Shown here in pieces: positions 17,931 through 26,480 of a stretch of DNA of 64,000 nucleotides. Under the pieces are notes generated by a model. That model saw only the letters and a program-made list of their open reading frames with translations, made no database searches and had not been told where the DNA came from. The DNA is from Sporosarcina luteola (GTDB lineage: Bacteria > Bacillota > Bacilli > Bacillales_A > Planococcaceae). The stretch lies in NCBI RefSeq assembly GCF_023715585.1, contig NZ_JAMBOK010000003.1, positions 62,001-126,000 of the forward strand. Direction: 5' to 3'. The translations under genes were made by a program, and so were the position numbers. Position 1 is the stretch's first letter; each line of letters opens with the position of its first letter.

Positions 17931-18063
17931 CAATCAATTCTGACAATATACTACAATTGCATAAAATAATTGGGGAAGCTAACCGTATCGACAATCGGTT
18001 GGCTTCTTTCGGTATTTTTATAATATTACTTGAATAGTCATAAATGTGCGTTGCACAGGCACC
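17931..18063 (+). repeat. 146-bp family, copy 8 (right half of dimer B, 133 bp)
   Basis: It begins CAATCAATTCTGACAATATA right after copy 7 with no left terminal repeat of its own, exactly as in dimer A. Inner hairpin GAAGCTAACCG/CGGTTGGCTTC. Confidence 0.9.
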
Positions 18064-18137
18064 TGAGAAAATACATACCAATGAGTGTCTGAATGTTGGT
18101 ATAATTAATACAGCGATAGAGTGAGGAGAGGGTATGG

Positions 18138-19361
18138 GTGGAGCAAGGAAGGTTTGAATACGACCGTAACCGATTTAACCTCTCTGAATATCTAGTTGCG
18201 GACATGTTTCTTCTATCCTATATTTTCATTTTCATCTTAGGAAAGACAGGTTCGGCAATTCCGTATATCTGGCTTCTTATCTCAATAGCTGGCGGAATTG
18301 CGTCTTATTTTATATTTTATTCCCGAAAGTATTCATTGGGACTCGGTATTGGACTAGCAGTAGGTGTAACGGTGCCCTTGTTTCTATTCGGGGCACCGTT
18401 GTTGACTACATTGATTTTTTTCGTATACGTGTACTGGAGAATTCAAGCTAACTTTAGCGGGTCTCGAATTCATGGATGGCCATTTATAACTGTTGGTAAC
18501 ACAACGGTTTTCATCTTATCCTGCTTCCTAGCAAGATTGCTTTTTGTCAATGATCATCATGAGGAATTACTGCAACAACAGCTAATTCTCTACTTGCTAA
18601 CCTCATTTCTGTTTTATTTTATTCGCATGGTCACAATAGCGATAATTGGTAGGCGGTTAGGCAATTTTCAAGTAAGAGAAGCTGGAAAAGTTTTCAGCAT
18701 CATCATAGGGCTAGGTGCTTCTGTCTTTTTCATTGTGCTGATTGCGCTGGAACCTGTGAGGTTACTATTTATCAAAACAACGGGCTTTCTATTTGGCGGG
18801 GCATTTATGATTTTCTTAAAAGGAATAGATCCAATTTTGGAGTTTATGAGGGGACTTGCCGAAAAGCAAGGCGAAGACATCACTGAAGAAAATGAATTCC
18901 ATTTTATCGGTTTTGAAGAGCGTGAGGCCACATCCTCATTATTTGAATACTTGTCAATTGCATTTGTAGTAACTGTTCTCGTCATTATCACTGTCGTTCT
19001 TATCGTGATAAAGAAAAACAAACGTTATAACGACAGACAGGAAGCTTACTTTTTTTCATTTAAAGGTAAAAGGGAACGTGAAAAAGAGCAAGGAAAGATG
19101 TTGTATGATTACTCAACAGCCAGAGATGAAGTGCGAAAATCATTCGAGCGATTCGAGAAGGAAGCGCAAAAGCATAAACTACAGCGGTATCATGAGGAGA
19201 CCGTAAACGAGTGGTTTTCACGCATGGGGTGGGAGAATGACGAAAATATCTTGTCGGTGTACAATGCTGTTCGATACGGCTCGCATACGCCTTCGGAGAG
19301 TGAGCAAAACAATTTTATCGGTGCACTGACAAGCATGAAGAAAAGTTTTTTCGTGAAGTAA
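18138..19361 (+). CDS. Multi-pass membrane protein with DUF4129-like C-terminus
   Basis: A 407-residue protein with eight or so membrane segments in the first 300 residues, a last segment ending in VVLIVIKKNKRY, then a charged cytoplasmic tail (about 300-407). The tail ends FSRMGWENDENILSVYNAVR followed by YGSHTPSE, which resembles the DUF4129 C-terminal pattern of transglutaminase-linked membrane proteins. That assignment is tentative. The start is GTG 18138 after GAGGAGAG. No partner gene is adjacent. The function is unknown. Confidence 0.7.
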   Translation: MEQGRFEYDRNRFNLSEYLVADMFLLSYIFIFILGKTGSAIPYIWLLISIAGGIASYFIFYSRKYSLGLGIGLAVGVTVPLFLFGAPLLTTLIFFVYVYWRIQANFSGSRIHGWPFITVGNTTVFILSCFLARLLFVNDHHEELLQQQLILYLLTSFLFYFIRMVTIAIIGRRLGNFQVREAGKVFSIIIGLGASVFFIVLIALEPVRLLFIKTTGFLFGGAFMIFLKGIDPILEFMRGLAEKQGEDITEENEFHFIGFEEREATSSLFEYLSIAFVVTVLVIITVVLIVIKKNKRYNDRQEAYFFSFKGKREREKEQGKMLYDYSTARDEVRKSFERFEKEAQKHKLQRYHEETVNEWFSRMGWENDENILSVYNAVRYGSHTPSESEQNNFIGALTSMKKSFFVK

Positions 19362-19426
19362 GTTTGAGAATGTTGTAAGACGGATTAGTAGAAGAGATAG
19401 TAAGTAAATGAAATTGGGGGATGGCC

Positions 19427-20659
19427 ATGAAGCTGGATCGTTTGCGTCAGTCATTTGAAGAACTTGCACGATTTACAGATGAAGGGGAAGGCATCAATCG
19501 GCTGGCCTACACCGCGACCGAGCGGAATGCGCGCGATTATCTGATCAAGCAATTGGAACTTGCGGGGCTGACAGTGCGGATCGACTACGCAGGAAATGTC
19601 ATTGCGCGACGGGAAGGGCGTTCTCCTGATTTGCCGGCTGTTGCGACCGGCTCGCATATCGATTCCGTCTATGCGGCAGGTGAATTCGACGGGACAGCGG
19701 GCGTTCTTGTTGCACTGGAAGTGATGCGTTCTCTCACGGATGAAGGCGTGGAGACGGAGCACCCGCTTGAAGTCATCATCTTTGCTTGCGAGGAATCCGC
19801 CCGCTTCGGTGCATCCACTCTAGGAAGCAAAGCGATGACAGGCCGTCTGGATCCGGCGTACACCCGGTCGCTCACTGACAAGAACGGAATTACGCTGGCG
19901 CAGGCATTCGAAGAAAACGGGCTCGATTTGGAAGAGGTCCATTTGGCAAGGCGATTCGGAGATGAAATCAAAGCGTTCGTCGAGCTCCATGTCGAACAGG
20001 GTCCTGTGCTCGAAAAACAGGGGAAGGCGATTGGCATCGTCTCTGCCATTGCCGCACCGATCCGCTTTCATGTACATGTCGGCGGGACAGCGGATCACTC
20101 CGGAACGACGCCGATGGATTACCGTCATGATGCGTTACTTGGAGGCGCGGAAATCGCCCTTGCCGTTGAAAAGGCCGCACTCGCGGAACTGGAGCATGGT
20201 ACGGTCGGCACAATAGGTGTCTTCTCCATAGAGCCGGGCGCGATGAATGTAGTACCGGGAGCTGCCGATATGTACGTCGACATCCGAGGGACAAACCGCG
20301 AATCACGCCAGCGGGTTGTCGATGCACTCGAAACAGCTGTCAACGACGTCGCGAAAACACGGGGCTTGGACATATGGATTGACGAAATTTCAGAGGAAGA
20401 ACCTGTACAAATGGACAGCACAGTCGTCGCCGAATTAAAAGCGATCTGTGAAGAAAGAGGAGTGGCATGGCTCGAAATGCCGAGCGGCGCGGGGCACGAC
20501 ACGATGAACATGGCTACACTTTGTCCAACCGGCATGATCTTCGTCCCGTCAAAAGACGGACTTAGCCATAATCCAGCCGAATACACATCAATGGAACAAC
20601 TCATGGCAGGGGCGGAAATACTGCTCGCGTTCATGTTGAAACAAGCAAACGCAATTTAA
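19427..20659 (+). CDS. Amidase, hydantoinase/carbamoylase family (M20 metallohydrolase)
   Basis: A 410-residue zinc-dependent hydrolase of the N-carbamoyl-L-amino acid hydrolase/allantoate amidohydrolase type. Visible are GSHIDSVYAAGEFDGTAG near residue 77 (His and Asp metal ligands), the pair FACEESARFG near 122, ELHVEQGPVLE near 187, the dimerisation domain with GGTADHSGTTPM, and SGAGHDTMNMA plus the final SHNPAEY histidine. Members hydrolyse N-carbamoyl amino acids, ureidoglycine or allantoate. ATG 19427 is 6 nt from GGGGGA. It is monocistronic, with a terminator at 20793. Confidence 0.9.
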   Translation: MKLDRLRQSFEELARFTDEGEGINRLAYTATERNARDYLIKQLELAGLTVRIDYAGNVIARREGRSPDLPAVATGSHIDSVYAAGEFDGTAGVLVALEVMRSLTDEGVETEHPLEVIIFACEESARFGASTLGSKAMTGRLDPAYTRSLTDKNGITLAQAFEENGLDLEEVHLARRFGDEIKAFVELHVEQGPVLEKQGKAIGIVSAIAAPIRFHVHVGGTADHSGTTPMDYRHDALLGGAEIALAVEKAALAELEHGTVGTIGVFSIEPGAMNVVPGAADMYVDIRGTNRESRQRVVDALETAVNDVAKTRGLDIWIDEISEEEPVQMDSTVVAELKAICEERGVAWLEMPSGAGHDTMNMATLCPTGMIFVPSKDGLSHNPAEYTSMEQLMAGAEILLAFMLKQANAI

Positions 20660-20670
20660 GTAGGTTTTTA

Positions 20671-20775
20671 GATGAGGAATCAGGCGGTCGTGATGCAATA
20701 TCAGGTGTTTCAGGCGGGAGTTCAGGCGGTCGTGAGGTAATATCAAGCGGTTCGGCCGGATAATCAGGCGATTAG
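20671..20775. repeat. Short tandem-like TCAGGCGG repeats
   Basis: TCAGGCGGTCGTGA occurs twice (about 20680 and 20721), each followed after 2-3 bases by AATATCA, with further TCAGGCG or CGGGAG units between and after. A 22-codon frame from ATG 20671 spans it, but it has no clear ribosome binding site. It is probably non-coding. Confidence 0.5.
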
Positions 20776-20792
20776 TATAAATAATTCAACGG

Positions 20793-20833
20793 AAAAGGGC
20801 ATCTCCCAATTGAATGGGGAGTATGCCTTTTAA
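20793..20833 (+). terminator. Terminator after the carbamoylase-type gene
   Basis: AAAAGGGCATCTCCC pairs with GGGAGTATGCCTTTT, then TAAC. It is A-rich on the left and T-rich on the right, so it could work both ways. Confidence 0.75.
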
Positions 20834-20858
20834 CAGTTAGGTATATCAAACAAAGAAC

Positions 20859-20918
20859 TTGAAAGTCAAAAAGGTCAGTGTATAATAAAGTCGTAGATCA
20901 AAGATAGTCAAATTCAGT
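20859..20918 (+). promoter_or_regulatory. Orphan CtsR-type promoter, near-copy of the clpE promoter
   Basis: TTGAAA (20859-20864), 16-nt spacer, TATAAT (20881-20886). CtsR-like heptads AAGTCAAAAAGGTCAG and TAGATCAAAGATAGTCAAA overlap it, in the same layout as at 4122-4175. No clp gene follows; a strong terminator stands about 50 bp downstream of the expected start site. Confidence 0.8.
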
Positions 20919-20990
20919 TAACATAAATGCACGAAAAAGTAAAACCCCTTCATAGCCGTGAAAAGGCTTGAAGGGGTTTTGCTGTTTTTA
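20893..20990 (+). ncRNA. Possible ~95-nt heat-stress RNA from the orphan CtsR promoter
   Basis: Transcription starting about 7 nt after TATAAT would run into the terminator at 20941-20980 and give a short RNA. A 14-codon frame (ATG 20927, MHEKVKPLHSREKA) lies inside but has no ribosome binding site and overlaps the hairpin. It could be a small RNA, an attenuator remnant, or just a promoter relic. No transcription evidence is available here. Confidence 0.3.
20941..20987. terminator. Strong bidirectional terminator
   Basis: AAAACCCCTTCA pairs with TGAAGGGGTTTT around an inner AGCC/GGCT stem. It ends the putative plus-strand short RNA and can also end the minus-strand RocB-like operon, whose last stop is at 21071. 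Confidence 0.88.
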
Positions 20991-21070
20991 CAAACAGTCC
21001 CAGTCTCGAAAAAGTTTCATCATGGGGTAATCTCCCTTATACCGGTCAAAGGGGAGCCGTTTATATACTT

Positions 21071-22753
21071 TTACACTAATTCTAACGACTGATCTTCAGA
21101 CGCCTTTTCGAGCATACGCATGGTTGTTTTGCGGATCAACAAAGGCAAAACTCCGAATGAGTAAGGTTTATAGACACGTTCCGTCCATTTATGGCCGTCT
21201 TTTCCGTAGACACCTATATTTACGGATGGGATGTTCAATTTTTGAATGGTATGGAATGGAATTGTGTAAATGTTGTCCCATTCCGGCAAATTGTGAACAA
21301 GTGGTGCCAGTTCTTCCTCTGCCTCATGAATCGATAGAAAACTGCCATCTGCCAAATAAGGGAAGAATTTTTTTAACTCAAAACACTCGTCTGTCAGTTC
21401 ACCCATTTCTTCCAGCACTTCCGCAATGGAAGAGTGGATCTTTTTATCACGAGAAACATCCGTCTTCAAATAATTATGCGGAAGGAACGGCGGTGCGAAG
21501 AATAAAATGACCCGAGCTTTTTTTTCAGGATCGGCTTCCTGCAAGGCGCTGACGATAGAGAAACTAACATCTCGTAAATCGCCAGACTTCTTTGCAAGCG
21601 CTTCGTCGATAATCGGTTTCACATTGACGCCACGCTGAATCAAATATTGTAAGTACTCATCATAAGTAGTCACGTCAATTTCCCATGACAAATCTCGGGA
21701 AGGCAATCCGGTAAACTCGATATATTCTTCAAACTGTTGCTGCAAGTAACGCTCGGTTTCCTTACATGCCTCTCTAGCTTCATGCAACAATTTCCCGAGT
21801 ATTTGCTCGGGAGTATCTTCATAAACGAAATAGTTGAAGTAAAGATGACTGCTAATCGCCGTTTGAACCGTATAAAGCTTCTTCGTGTCGCGTTGTTGTA
21901 GACAAGTCGGCGGCAGAACAAGCTCCCCGGGAATTTTTTCCGCAAGGGCATATCGGTTATGGATCCGTTCCGTCAATTTGGCAGCAATGAAATTCGGATC
22001 AATACCTGATAGTGTGTCACCAACATGTACTTCTTTACCGTAAATATGGAAGCAAGGAAGGATCTTGCCTGCGGCTCCCGTGTAAATATATCGGTTTGAA
22101 TCGCCGTCATACAAAGGAGTGATGAAATCAGTATTGATAGCGGTGACAAAATCAAGACCCTGTTCCGCTTGGAGTCGATTTAATTCGGAAAGGGCACCGA
22201 TAATGCCACGGTGTTCGCTTTCTTCATCCCCATTGCATAGGAGGAGAACATTACCGGTCAGTTCTTCTGGATGTTCTGTAAAGTATAGAATATTCGTAAT
22301 ATGGACAGCTGCACCACTTTTCATGTCCACAGAGCCGCGTCCGAACATCCAATCGCCTGAAAGTGCCTCCTGTTGGATTACTGGATCATTTTCATATCCA
22401 CGGAAAAAATCTTCCATTGCATCCGTAGAAAAAGCATCCTTTTTCAAAGGTCCGAAATCTTCGACAGCAACCGTATCAATATGAGAATGGTATAAGACGG
22501 TTTGCTTCGAGAGTTTTTCGCCTTTTACTAAAGCGAAGACATTTTGACGGCCAATCGGATCACCTTCAATCGTCTGGAGCCAGAGATGTTCGGGATGTTC
22601 TTCGAAATATGGGAATGACCGAAGTATCCGATAGATCTCCTGAACAATCTCCACCTCACCAAGTGTCCCGTTAATGCTATTGATGCTTACCAAATGACGA
22701 GTCAACATCTCGACCTGTTGTGATAATTCTAAATTTCTTAGCTGATTGTACAT
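21071..22753 (-). CDS. RocB-like M20-family metallohydrolase (first paralogue)
   Basis: A 560-residue protein related to RocB, an M20-type deacylase/peptidase homologue found in arginine catabolism loci of Bacillus. Metal-site motifs are LYHSHIDTVAVEDFG near residue 89, WMFGRGSVDMKSGAAVH near 145 and LLCNGDEESEHRG near 185; the C-terminal domain has NIPSVNIGVYGKDGHKW near residue 522. The in vivo substrate of RocB proteins is not settled. AGGAGG precedes the ATG. It lies 22 bp downstream of the symporter gene and is its operon partner. Confidence 0.85.
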   Translation of the reverse strand: MYNQLRNLELSQQVEMLTRHLVSINSINGTLGEVEIVQEIYRILRSFPYFEEHPEHLWLQTIEGDPIGRQNVFALVKGEKLSKQTVLYHSHIDTVAVEDFGPLKKDAFSTDAMEDFFRGYENDPVIQQEALSGDWMFGRGSVDMKSGAAVHITNILYFTEHPEELTGNVLLLCNGDEESEHRGIIGALSELNRLQAEQGLDFVTAINTDFITPLYDGDSNRYIYTGAAGKILPCFHIYGKEVHVGDTLSGIDPNFIAAKLTERIHNRYALAEKIPGELVLPPTCLQQRDTKKLYTVQTAISSHLYFNYFVYEDTPEQILGKLLHEAREACKETERYLQQQFEEYIEFTGLPSRDLSWEIDVTTYDEYLQYLIQRGVNVKPIIDEALAKKSGDLRDVSFSIVSALQEADPEKKARVILFFAPPFLPHNYLKTDVSRDKKIHSSIAEVLEEMGELTDECFELKKFFPYLADGSFLSIHEAEEELAPLVHNLPEWDNIYTIPFHTIQKLNIPSVNIGVYGKDGHKWTERVYKPYSFGVLPLLIRKTTMRMLEKASEDQSLELV

Positions 22754-22775
22754 ATTTCTTGCCTCCTTAATTGAT

Positions 22776-24140
22776 TCATTTTTTTCGTTCGATCGGATAG
22801 AGATTCATAAAATAGTCGTTTGTAATTTCTTTCACTTTACCGCTCAAGAATAGAACAGCGATGACGTTCGGGATGACAACAAAAGCGAGCAATAAATCGA
22901 GGAACTGCCAGATGAACTGCAATCCTCCGACTGCACCGACGATAATGGCACCGATATAAATGAAGCGCATCACCTTGGAGAATGTTGTCCCGAAAAGGAA
23001 CTCAGCCTGCTTTTCACCATAGAAAATGATGACGACTACTGTGGTGATGACGAATAGGAATAGCGTTGCTGAAACGATAGTCCCGGCAAGTGATGAACCG
23101 AATACTGGCACAAACGCTTCTGTCACCATGGATGAGGCATCATCCGGTGACATGGTTTTCCAGACGCCAGACGTCAAGACGACAAGGGCAGTAATTGTAC
23201 AGACGACGAGTGTATCGACGATTACTTCGAACACACCCCAGAATCCTTGTTTCGCAGGATGATTCGTAATGGCTGCTGAATGGGCAATCGGCGCCGTTCC
23301 CATACCTGCTTCATTGGAATAAAGCCCCCGGGCAAGGCCCCAACGAATGGCAGCCGCTATGCCAGCGCCGGCAAAACCGCCCGCCGCCGACATCGGCCGG
23401 AACGCATATTCAAAAATCAGTCCGAACGCAGTTGGAAGTTCTTTTATATTCGAAACAATAACAACAAGTGCAGCAACAAGATAAATGACAACCATGAGTG
23501 GTATCAGCTTCTCCGACACTTTTCCGATTGTTTTAATTCCACCGTAAGTCACCAAGACAACAAGAAGTGCAACAAGAGTGCCCGTAACAATAGGAGACAA
23601 GCCAAACGAACCTTTCATCGTTGTTGCGATGGAATTGGATTGCACCATCGTACTCGCTACAATTTCAATCATAAGTGCAAATGCAAAGAAAGAAGCGACC
23701 TTTTTCCAGCCGAGTCCTTTTCGTATGTAATACATTGGGCCGCCGACATATTCACCGACCTCGTTTTTCTCCCGATAGTGCATTCCGAGAACGACTTCCG
23801 AATACTTGGTTCCAATCCCGATAAGAGCGACAAGCCACATCCAGAAAATTGCCCCCGGTCCGCCGAGTGCGATAGCTACCGGAACCCCGACAATATTCGC
23901 TGCACCCATTGTGGAAGCAAGCGCACTTGCCGTCGCTTGAAATGGAGTCAACGTACCGTCCCCTTCACTTTTTGAAAATATCTTGCCGAAAGTCTGCTTG
24001 ATAATATGCGGGAAGTAGCGGAATTGGAAGAAACCAAGACGCACCGTCAAGAAAACGCCACCTCCGATGAGAATGACCATGATCGGTATCCCCCATATGA
24101 AATTTGAAATATCCGCGATGAACTTTATGAACCCTTCCAT
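22776..24140 (-). CDS. AGCS-family sodium:alanine (amino acid) symporter
   Basis: About 454 residues with ten to eleven membrane segments, of the alanine/glycine:cation symporter family: ATASALASTMGAANIVGVPV near residue 67, GGPGAIFWMWLVALIGIGTK near 92, and ARGLYSNEAGMGTAPIAHSA near residue 272, the family signature. It imports a small neutral amino acid or a related compound with sodium. ATG 24140 is 9 nt from GAGAGG; ATG 24149 sits directly on that site. First gene of an operon with the RocB-like hydrolase, divergent from IclR. Confidence 0.9.
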   Translation of the reverse strand: MEGFIKFIADISNFIWGIPIMVILIGGGVFLTVRLGFFQFRYFPHIIKQTFGKIFSKSEGDGTLTPFQATASALASTMGAANIVGVPVAIALGGPGAIFWMWLVALIGIGTKYSEVVLGMHYREKNEVGEYVGGPMYYIRKGLGWKKVASFFAFALMIEIVASTMVQSNSIATTMKGSFGLSPIVTGTLVALLVVLVTYGGIKTIGKVSEKLIPLMVVIYLVAALVVIVSNIKELPTAFGLIFEYAFRPMSAAGGFAGAGIAAAIRWGLARGLYSNEAGMGTAPIAHSAAITNHPAKQGFWGVFEVIVDTLVVCTITALVVLTSGVWKTMSPDDASSMVTEAFVPVFGSSLAGTIVSATLFLFVITTVVVIIFYGEKQAEFLFGTTFSKVMRFIYIGAIIVGAVGGLQFIWQFLDLLLAFVVIPNVIAVLFLSGKVKEITNDYFMNLYPIERKK

Positions 24141-24169
24141 TTCTCCCATCCTCTCTATTTCTCTCTTTA

Positions 24170-24231
24170 GAAAGCGCTTTCACTTGTCGTGTTGAAATTC
24201 CGCATTGTGGAATTAATTCTACATAGTGAAA
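24170..24231. promoter_or_regulatory. cre-like site and paired TTCC-N7-GGAA boxes
   Basis: GAAAGCGCTTTC at 24170-24181 is a perfect palindrome close to the CcpA cre consensus. TTCCGCATTGTGGAA at 24198-24212 is an inverted repeat, and a weaker one (TTCTACATAGTGAAA) is at 24217-24231, 19 bp away. The same paired arrangement stands in front of the second IclR module at 44492. They are probably the IclR operator plus catabolite control. Confidence 0.6.
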
Positions 24232-24367
24232 TGTTAATATTATTTTAGTTCTGTCATTGGGTGGATGTCAACCAATTTCTCTTTTATTTTGGAAGGGTCT
24301 GATAATTAAAGATGCGGGGCTGGTCCAATATCTGCTACAATATGGGGAAGACGGGAGGCAAACGAAG

Positions 24368-25105
24368 ATGATTCAATCGATAGACAGGGCCATGCTCATC
24401 ATCGAAGTCATGTCGGACTCGCAAAAGGATAAATGGCTCGTCGCAGAGTTGGCGAAGGAGACGGGACTGCCGATTAGCACGGTGTATCGGCTGTTGCAAT
24501 CACTTGAGATGCATAATCTCGTTTCGCAAATCGAACATACGAAGCAATATGAACTAGGCTATAAATGGATGGAACTGGGCTTAAAAAAATACGAGAAACT
24601 GGACATTCGTCATGTAGCTCGGCCGATTCTCGAAAAATTGGCAAAGGAAGTAGAGGAAACCGTATACCTGAATACACCGAACGATGACGTATCTATTATC
24701 ATAGACCGGATTGATAGTCCGCGGAATGTACGTATCATTGATAGTATAGGTGAACGCATACCGATGAACATCGGGGCCGCTAATAAAACGATGCTTGCAT
24801 ATGCGCCTCCCCATAATACGGATGCCTTGCTGCAAAGGCTAATTCTGGAGGAGGGGGAGCGGGAACAATTTAAGCAACAATTGCGCTCGATCAAACGGAA
24901 AGGGTTTGCAATCAGTATAGGCGAAAAAACGAAAGGGACACTAGCAGTCGGTGCGCCTATTTTTGATTTTGAAGGAACGGTACTTGGGGCTATTAGTATC
25001 GAGGCACTCGAAATGCAAACAACTGAAGATCAATTGGATCACTTTATCGAAAAAGCAACCGAAGCTTCAGAAAAGATTTCTTCTGCGATGGGGCAAATAA
25101 AATAA
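24368..25105 (+). CDS. IclR-family transcriptional regulator (first paralogue)
   Basis: A 245-residue IclR protein. The winged helix spans about residues 1-70 (MIQSIDRAMLIIEVM, ELAKETGLPISTVYRLLQSL) and the effector domain about 80-245 (VEETVYLNTP, IGERIPMNIGAANKTMLAY, VGAPIFDFEGTVLGAISIEA). GGGAGG lies about 9 nt before ATG 24368. It is divergent from the symporter/RocB operon, which it most likely represses or activates through the boxes at 24198-24231. It resembles the regulator at 43622, the paralogue of the second module. Confidence 0.9.
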   Translation: MIQSIDRAMLIIEVMSDSQKDKWLVAELAKETGLPISTVYRLLQSLEMHNLVSQIEHTKQYELGYKWMELGLKKYEKLDIRHVARPILEKLAKEVEETVYLNTPNDDVSIIIDRIDSPRNVRIIDSIGERIPMNIGAANKTMLAYAPPHNTDALLQRLILEEGEREQFKQQLRSIKRKGFAISIGEKTKGTLAVGAPIFDFEGTVLGAISIEALEMQTTEDQLDHFIEKATEASEKISSAMGQIK

Positions 25106-25456
25106 ATAGTGAAGTCATTGAGCTGGCAAAGGAAATGGGAGAGCTGAGATCGACTCATTTTACCGAAATAAAAGAGCAGTGGATGAAGAAGGGGCGGATA
25201 AATGAGGAGTCCCTTCGGATAGTAGGATGATTACATTTATATCATATTAGTGATGTTAGTTGCACGCTGGACCAATTAAAGACGACCTTCAAACATCATG
25301 GATTGCTATCGCATGCATATTCCCATTGGCCAGCAATACCCTGTTATCGCCCCCAATTGTAGTCAATAGGTGATTACTGTATACTCACTTACGGAAGACT
25401 CCTGATAATATCAATTAGGAGCACAATAGAACCTATTCTAAAGGGGAGATTCGATA
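25106..25456 (+). other. Intergenic stretch with a short orphan coding-like piece
   Basis: Directly after the IclR stop, one frame stays open for about 45 codons (to TGA 25228) with a plausible amphipathic composition (ELAKEMGELRSTHFTEIKEQ), but no family is recognised and the only ATG (25135) has no clear ribosome binding site. It is possibly a gene remnant. The rest, up to the lipoprotein promoter, shows nothing. Confidence 0.35.
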
Positions 25457-26110
25457 ATGCTAAAGAACAGATTTATCGTTCTATGTTGTGTTTTATTATT
25501 ATTAGCTGCTTGCGGCGATGAAAATGATGTTGAGGAAACCGAGAGGAAAACTCCATTTGAATCCATTGTGCTAAATGATAATCATCCTATGTATCTCGAT
25601 GACCTTGAAAGTGCTTTACATTTTGCTGAACAACATTCAAAGAAAAACATAGCAGTTGAGAATGTAGGTGGAAAAAGTTATAGCAAATATACGGATGAAA
25701 CCATTATCATCTATAAAGGTTATGACAACCGAGGAATCATTACAGATATACAAATTTATTTATCTAAAGCGGATGAAGACATTGATTTGAAAAAGGGCTT
25801 GTCTGTGGCTAATGATTACTTGTCTAGCGATTTCATAAAAGAAAATTACATAATCGAAGACTCCTATAAAATTGTGCCAAAGGATCGTACTAGAAAAGAT
25901 GTAAAAGACCATATCGTTATTGAATATCGCATGATTGATGAAAGCAAGAGGGATGAGGCGTCAAAACAACCTATTACCTTTTATGTCATGCTGGAGTTAG
26001 TAGATGACAAAGTTTATTTGGTAAGGATTCACACAGATAAGCCCAATTGGATGAGGCGTCTGGAGTTTAATGGTTATGATAAAGAGGACTGGGATATTAA
26101 TCAATTCTAA
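25457..26110 (+). CDS. Putative lipoprotein of unknown function
   Basis: A 217-residue protein with a lipoprotein signal peptide: basic MLKNR, hydrophobic core, and lipobox LLAAC with Cys near residue 20. An acidic linker (DENDVEETER) follows, then a mostly hydrophilic domain. No family is recognised. AAGGGGAG precedes ATG 25457. A 146-bp element lies 145 bp downstream; this is roughly where base composition shifts to AT-richer accessory genes. Confidence 0.75.
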   Translation: MLKNRFIVLCCVLLLLAACGDENDVEETERKTPFESIVLNDNHPMYLDDLESALHFAEQHSKKNIAVENVGGKSYSKYTDETIIIYKGYDNRGIITDIQIYLSKADEDIDLKKGLSVANDYLSSDFIKENYIIEDSYKIVPKDRTRKDVKDHIVIEYRMIDESKRDEASKQPITFYVMLELVDDKVYLVRIHTDKPNWMRRLEFNGYDKEDWDINQF

Positions 26111-26255
26111 GTCCGTAATTATTATACCTTATTATTAAACCTCTACCACGCTAAAGCACATCTCTTACAGCCAAGTATTCCAGCGCATACTTGGCGCAAT
26201 AGTACGATGCTCAAGTGAAATAGGTTGTCGTACTTACAATTTTGTAGTAGATTTT

Positions 26256-26401
26256 GGTGCCTGTGCAGCACACAATTCAGTAAATACACTACAATTGTAT
26301 AAAGAAATTGAAGAAGCCAACCGTATCAACTGCCGGTTGGCTTCTTTGTGTATTTACATACTTTAAGTTGAATTGTCATAAATGTGTGGTGCACAGGTAC
26401 C
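26256..26401 (+). repeat. 146-bp dispersed inverted-repeat element, copy 9
   Basis: The last copy in the window, full length, with a strong inner hairpin (GAAGCCAACCG/CGGTTGGCTTC). The final terminal base pairs are slightly changed (CAGGTACC). No related sequence was seen downstream of this point apart from a short vague resemblance near 43480. Confidence 0.92.
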
Positions 26402-26480
26402 TGATTAATAGTAAATATATTCTAGTCTAAAAAAATCAAAGAACGGGTAGAGAAGATATAGAATTAGGAGGTAACTAATA

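Noticed and set aside
15306..18063. CRISPR array
   Set aside because: The repeats are 133-146 bp, palindromic, and mostly separated by genes; there are no spacers and no cas genes.
23280..23975. Plus-strand open frame of 231 codons across the symporter gene
   Set aside because: Composition (Arg/Asn/Ser/Cys-rich) and position opposite AGCS signature motifs show it is an antisense shadow.
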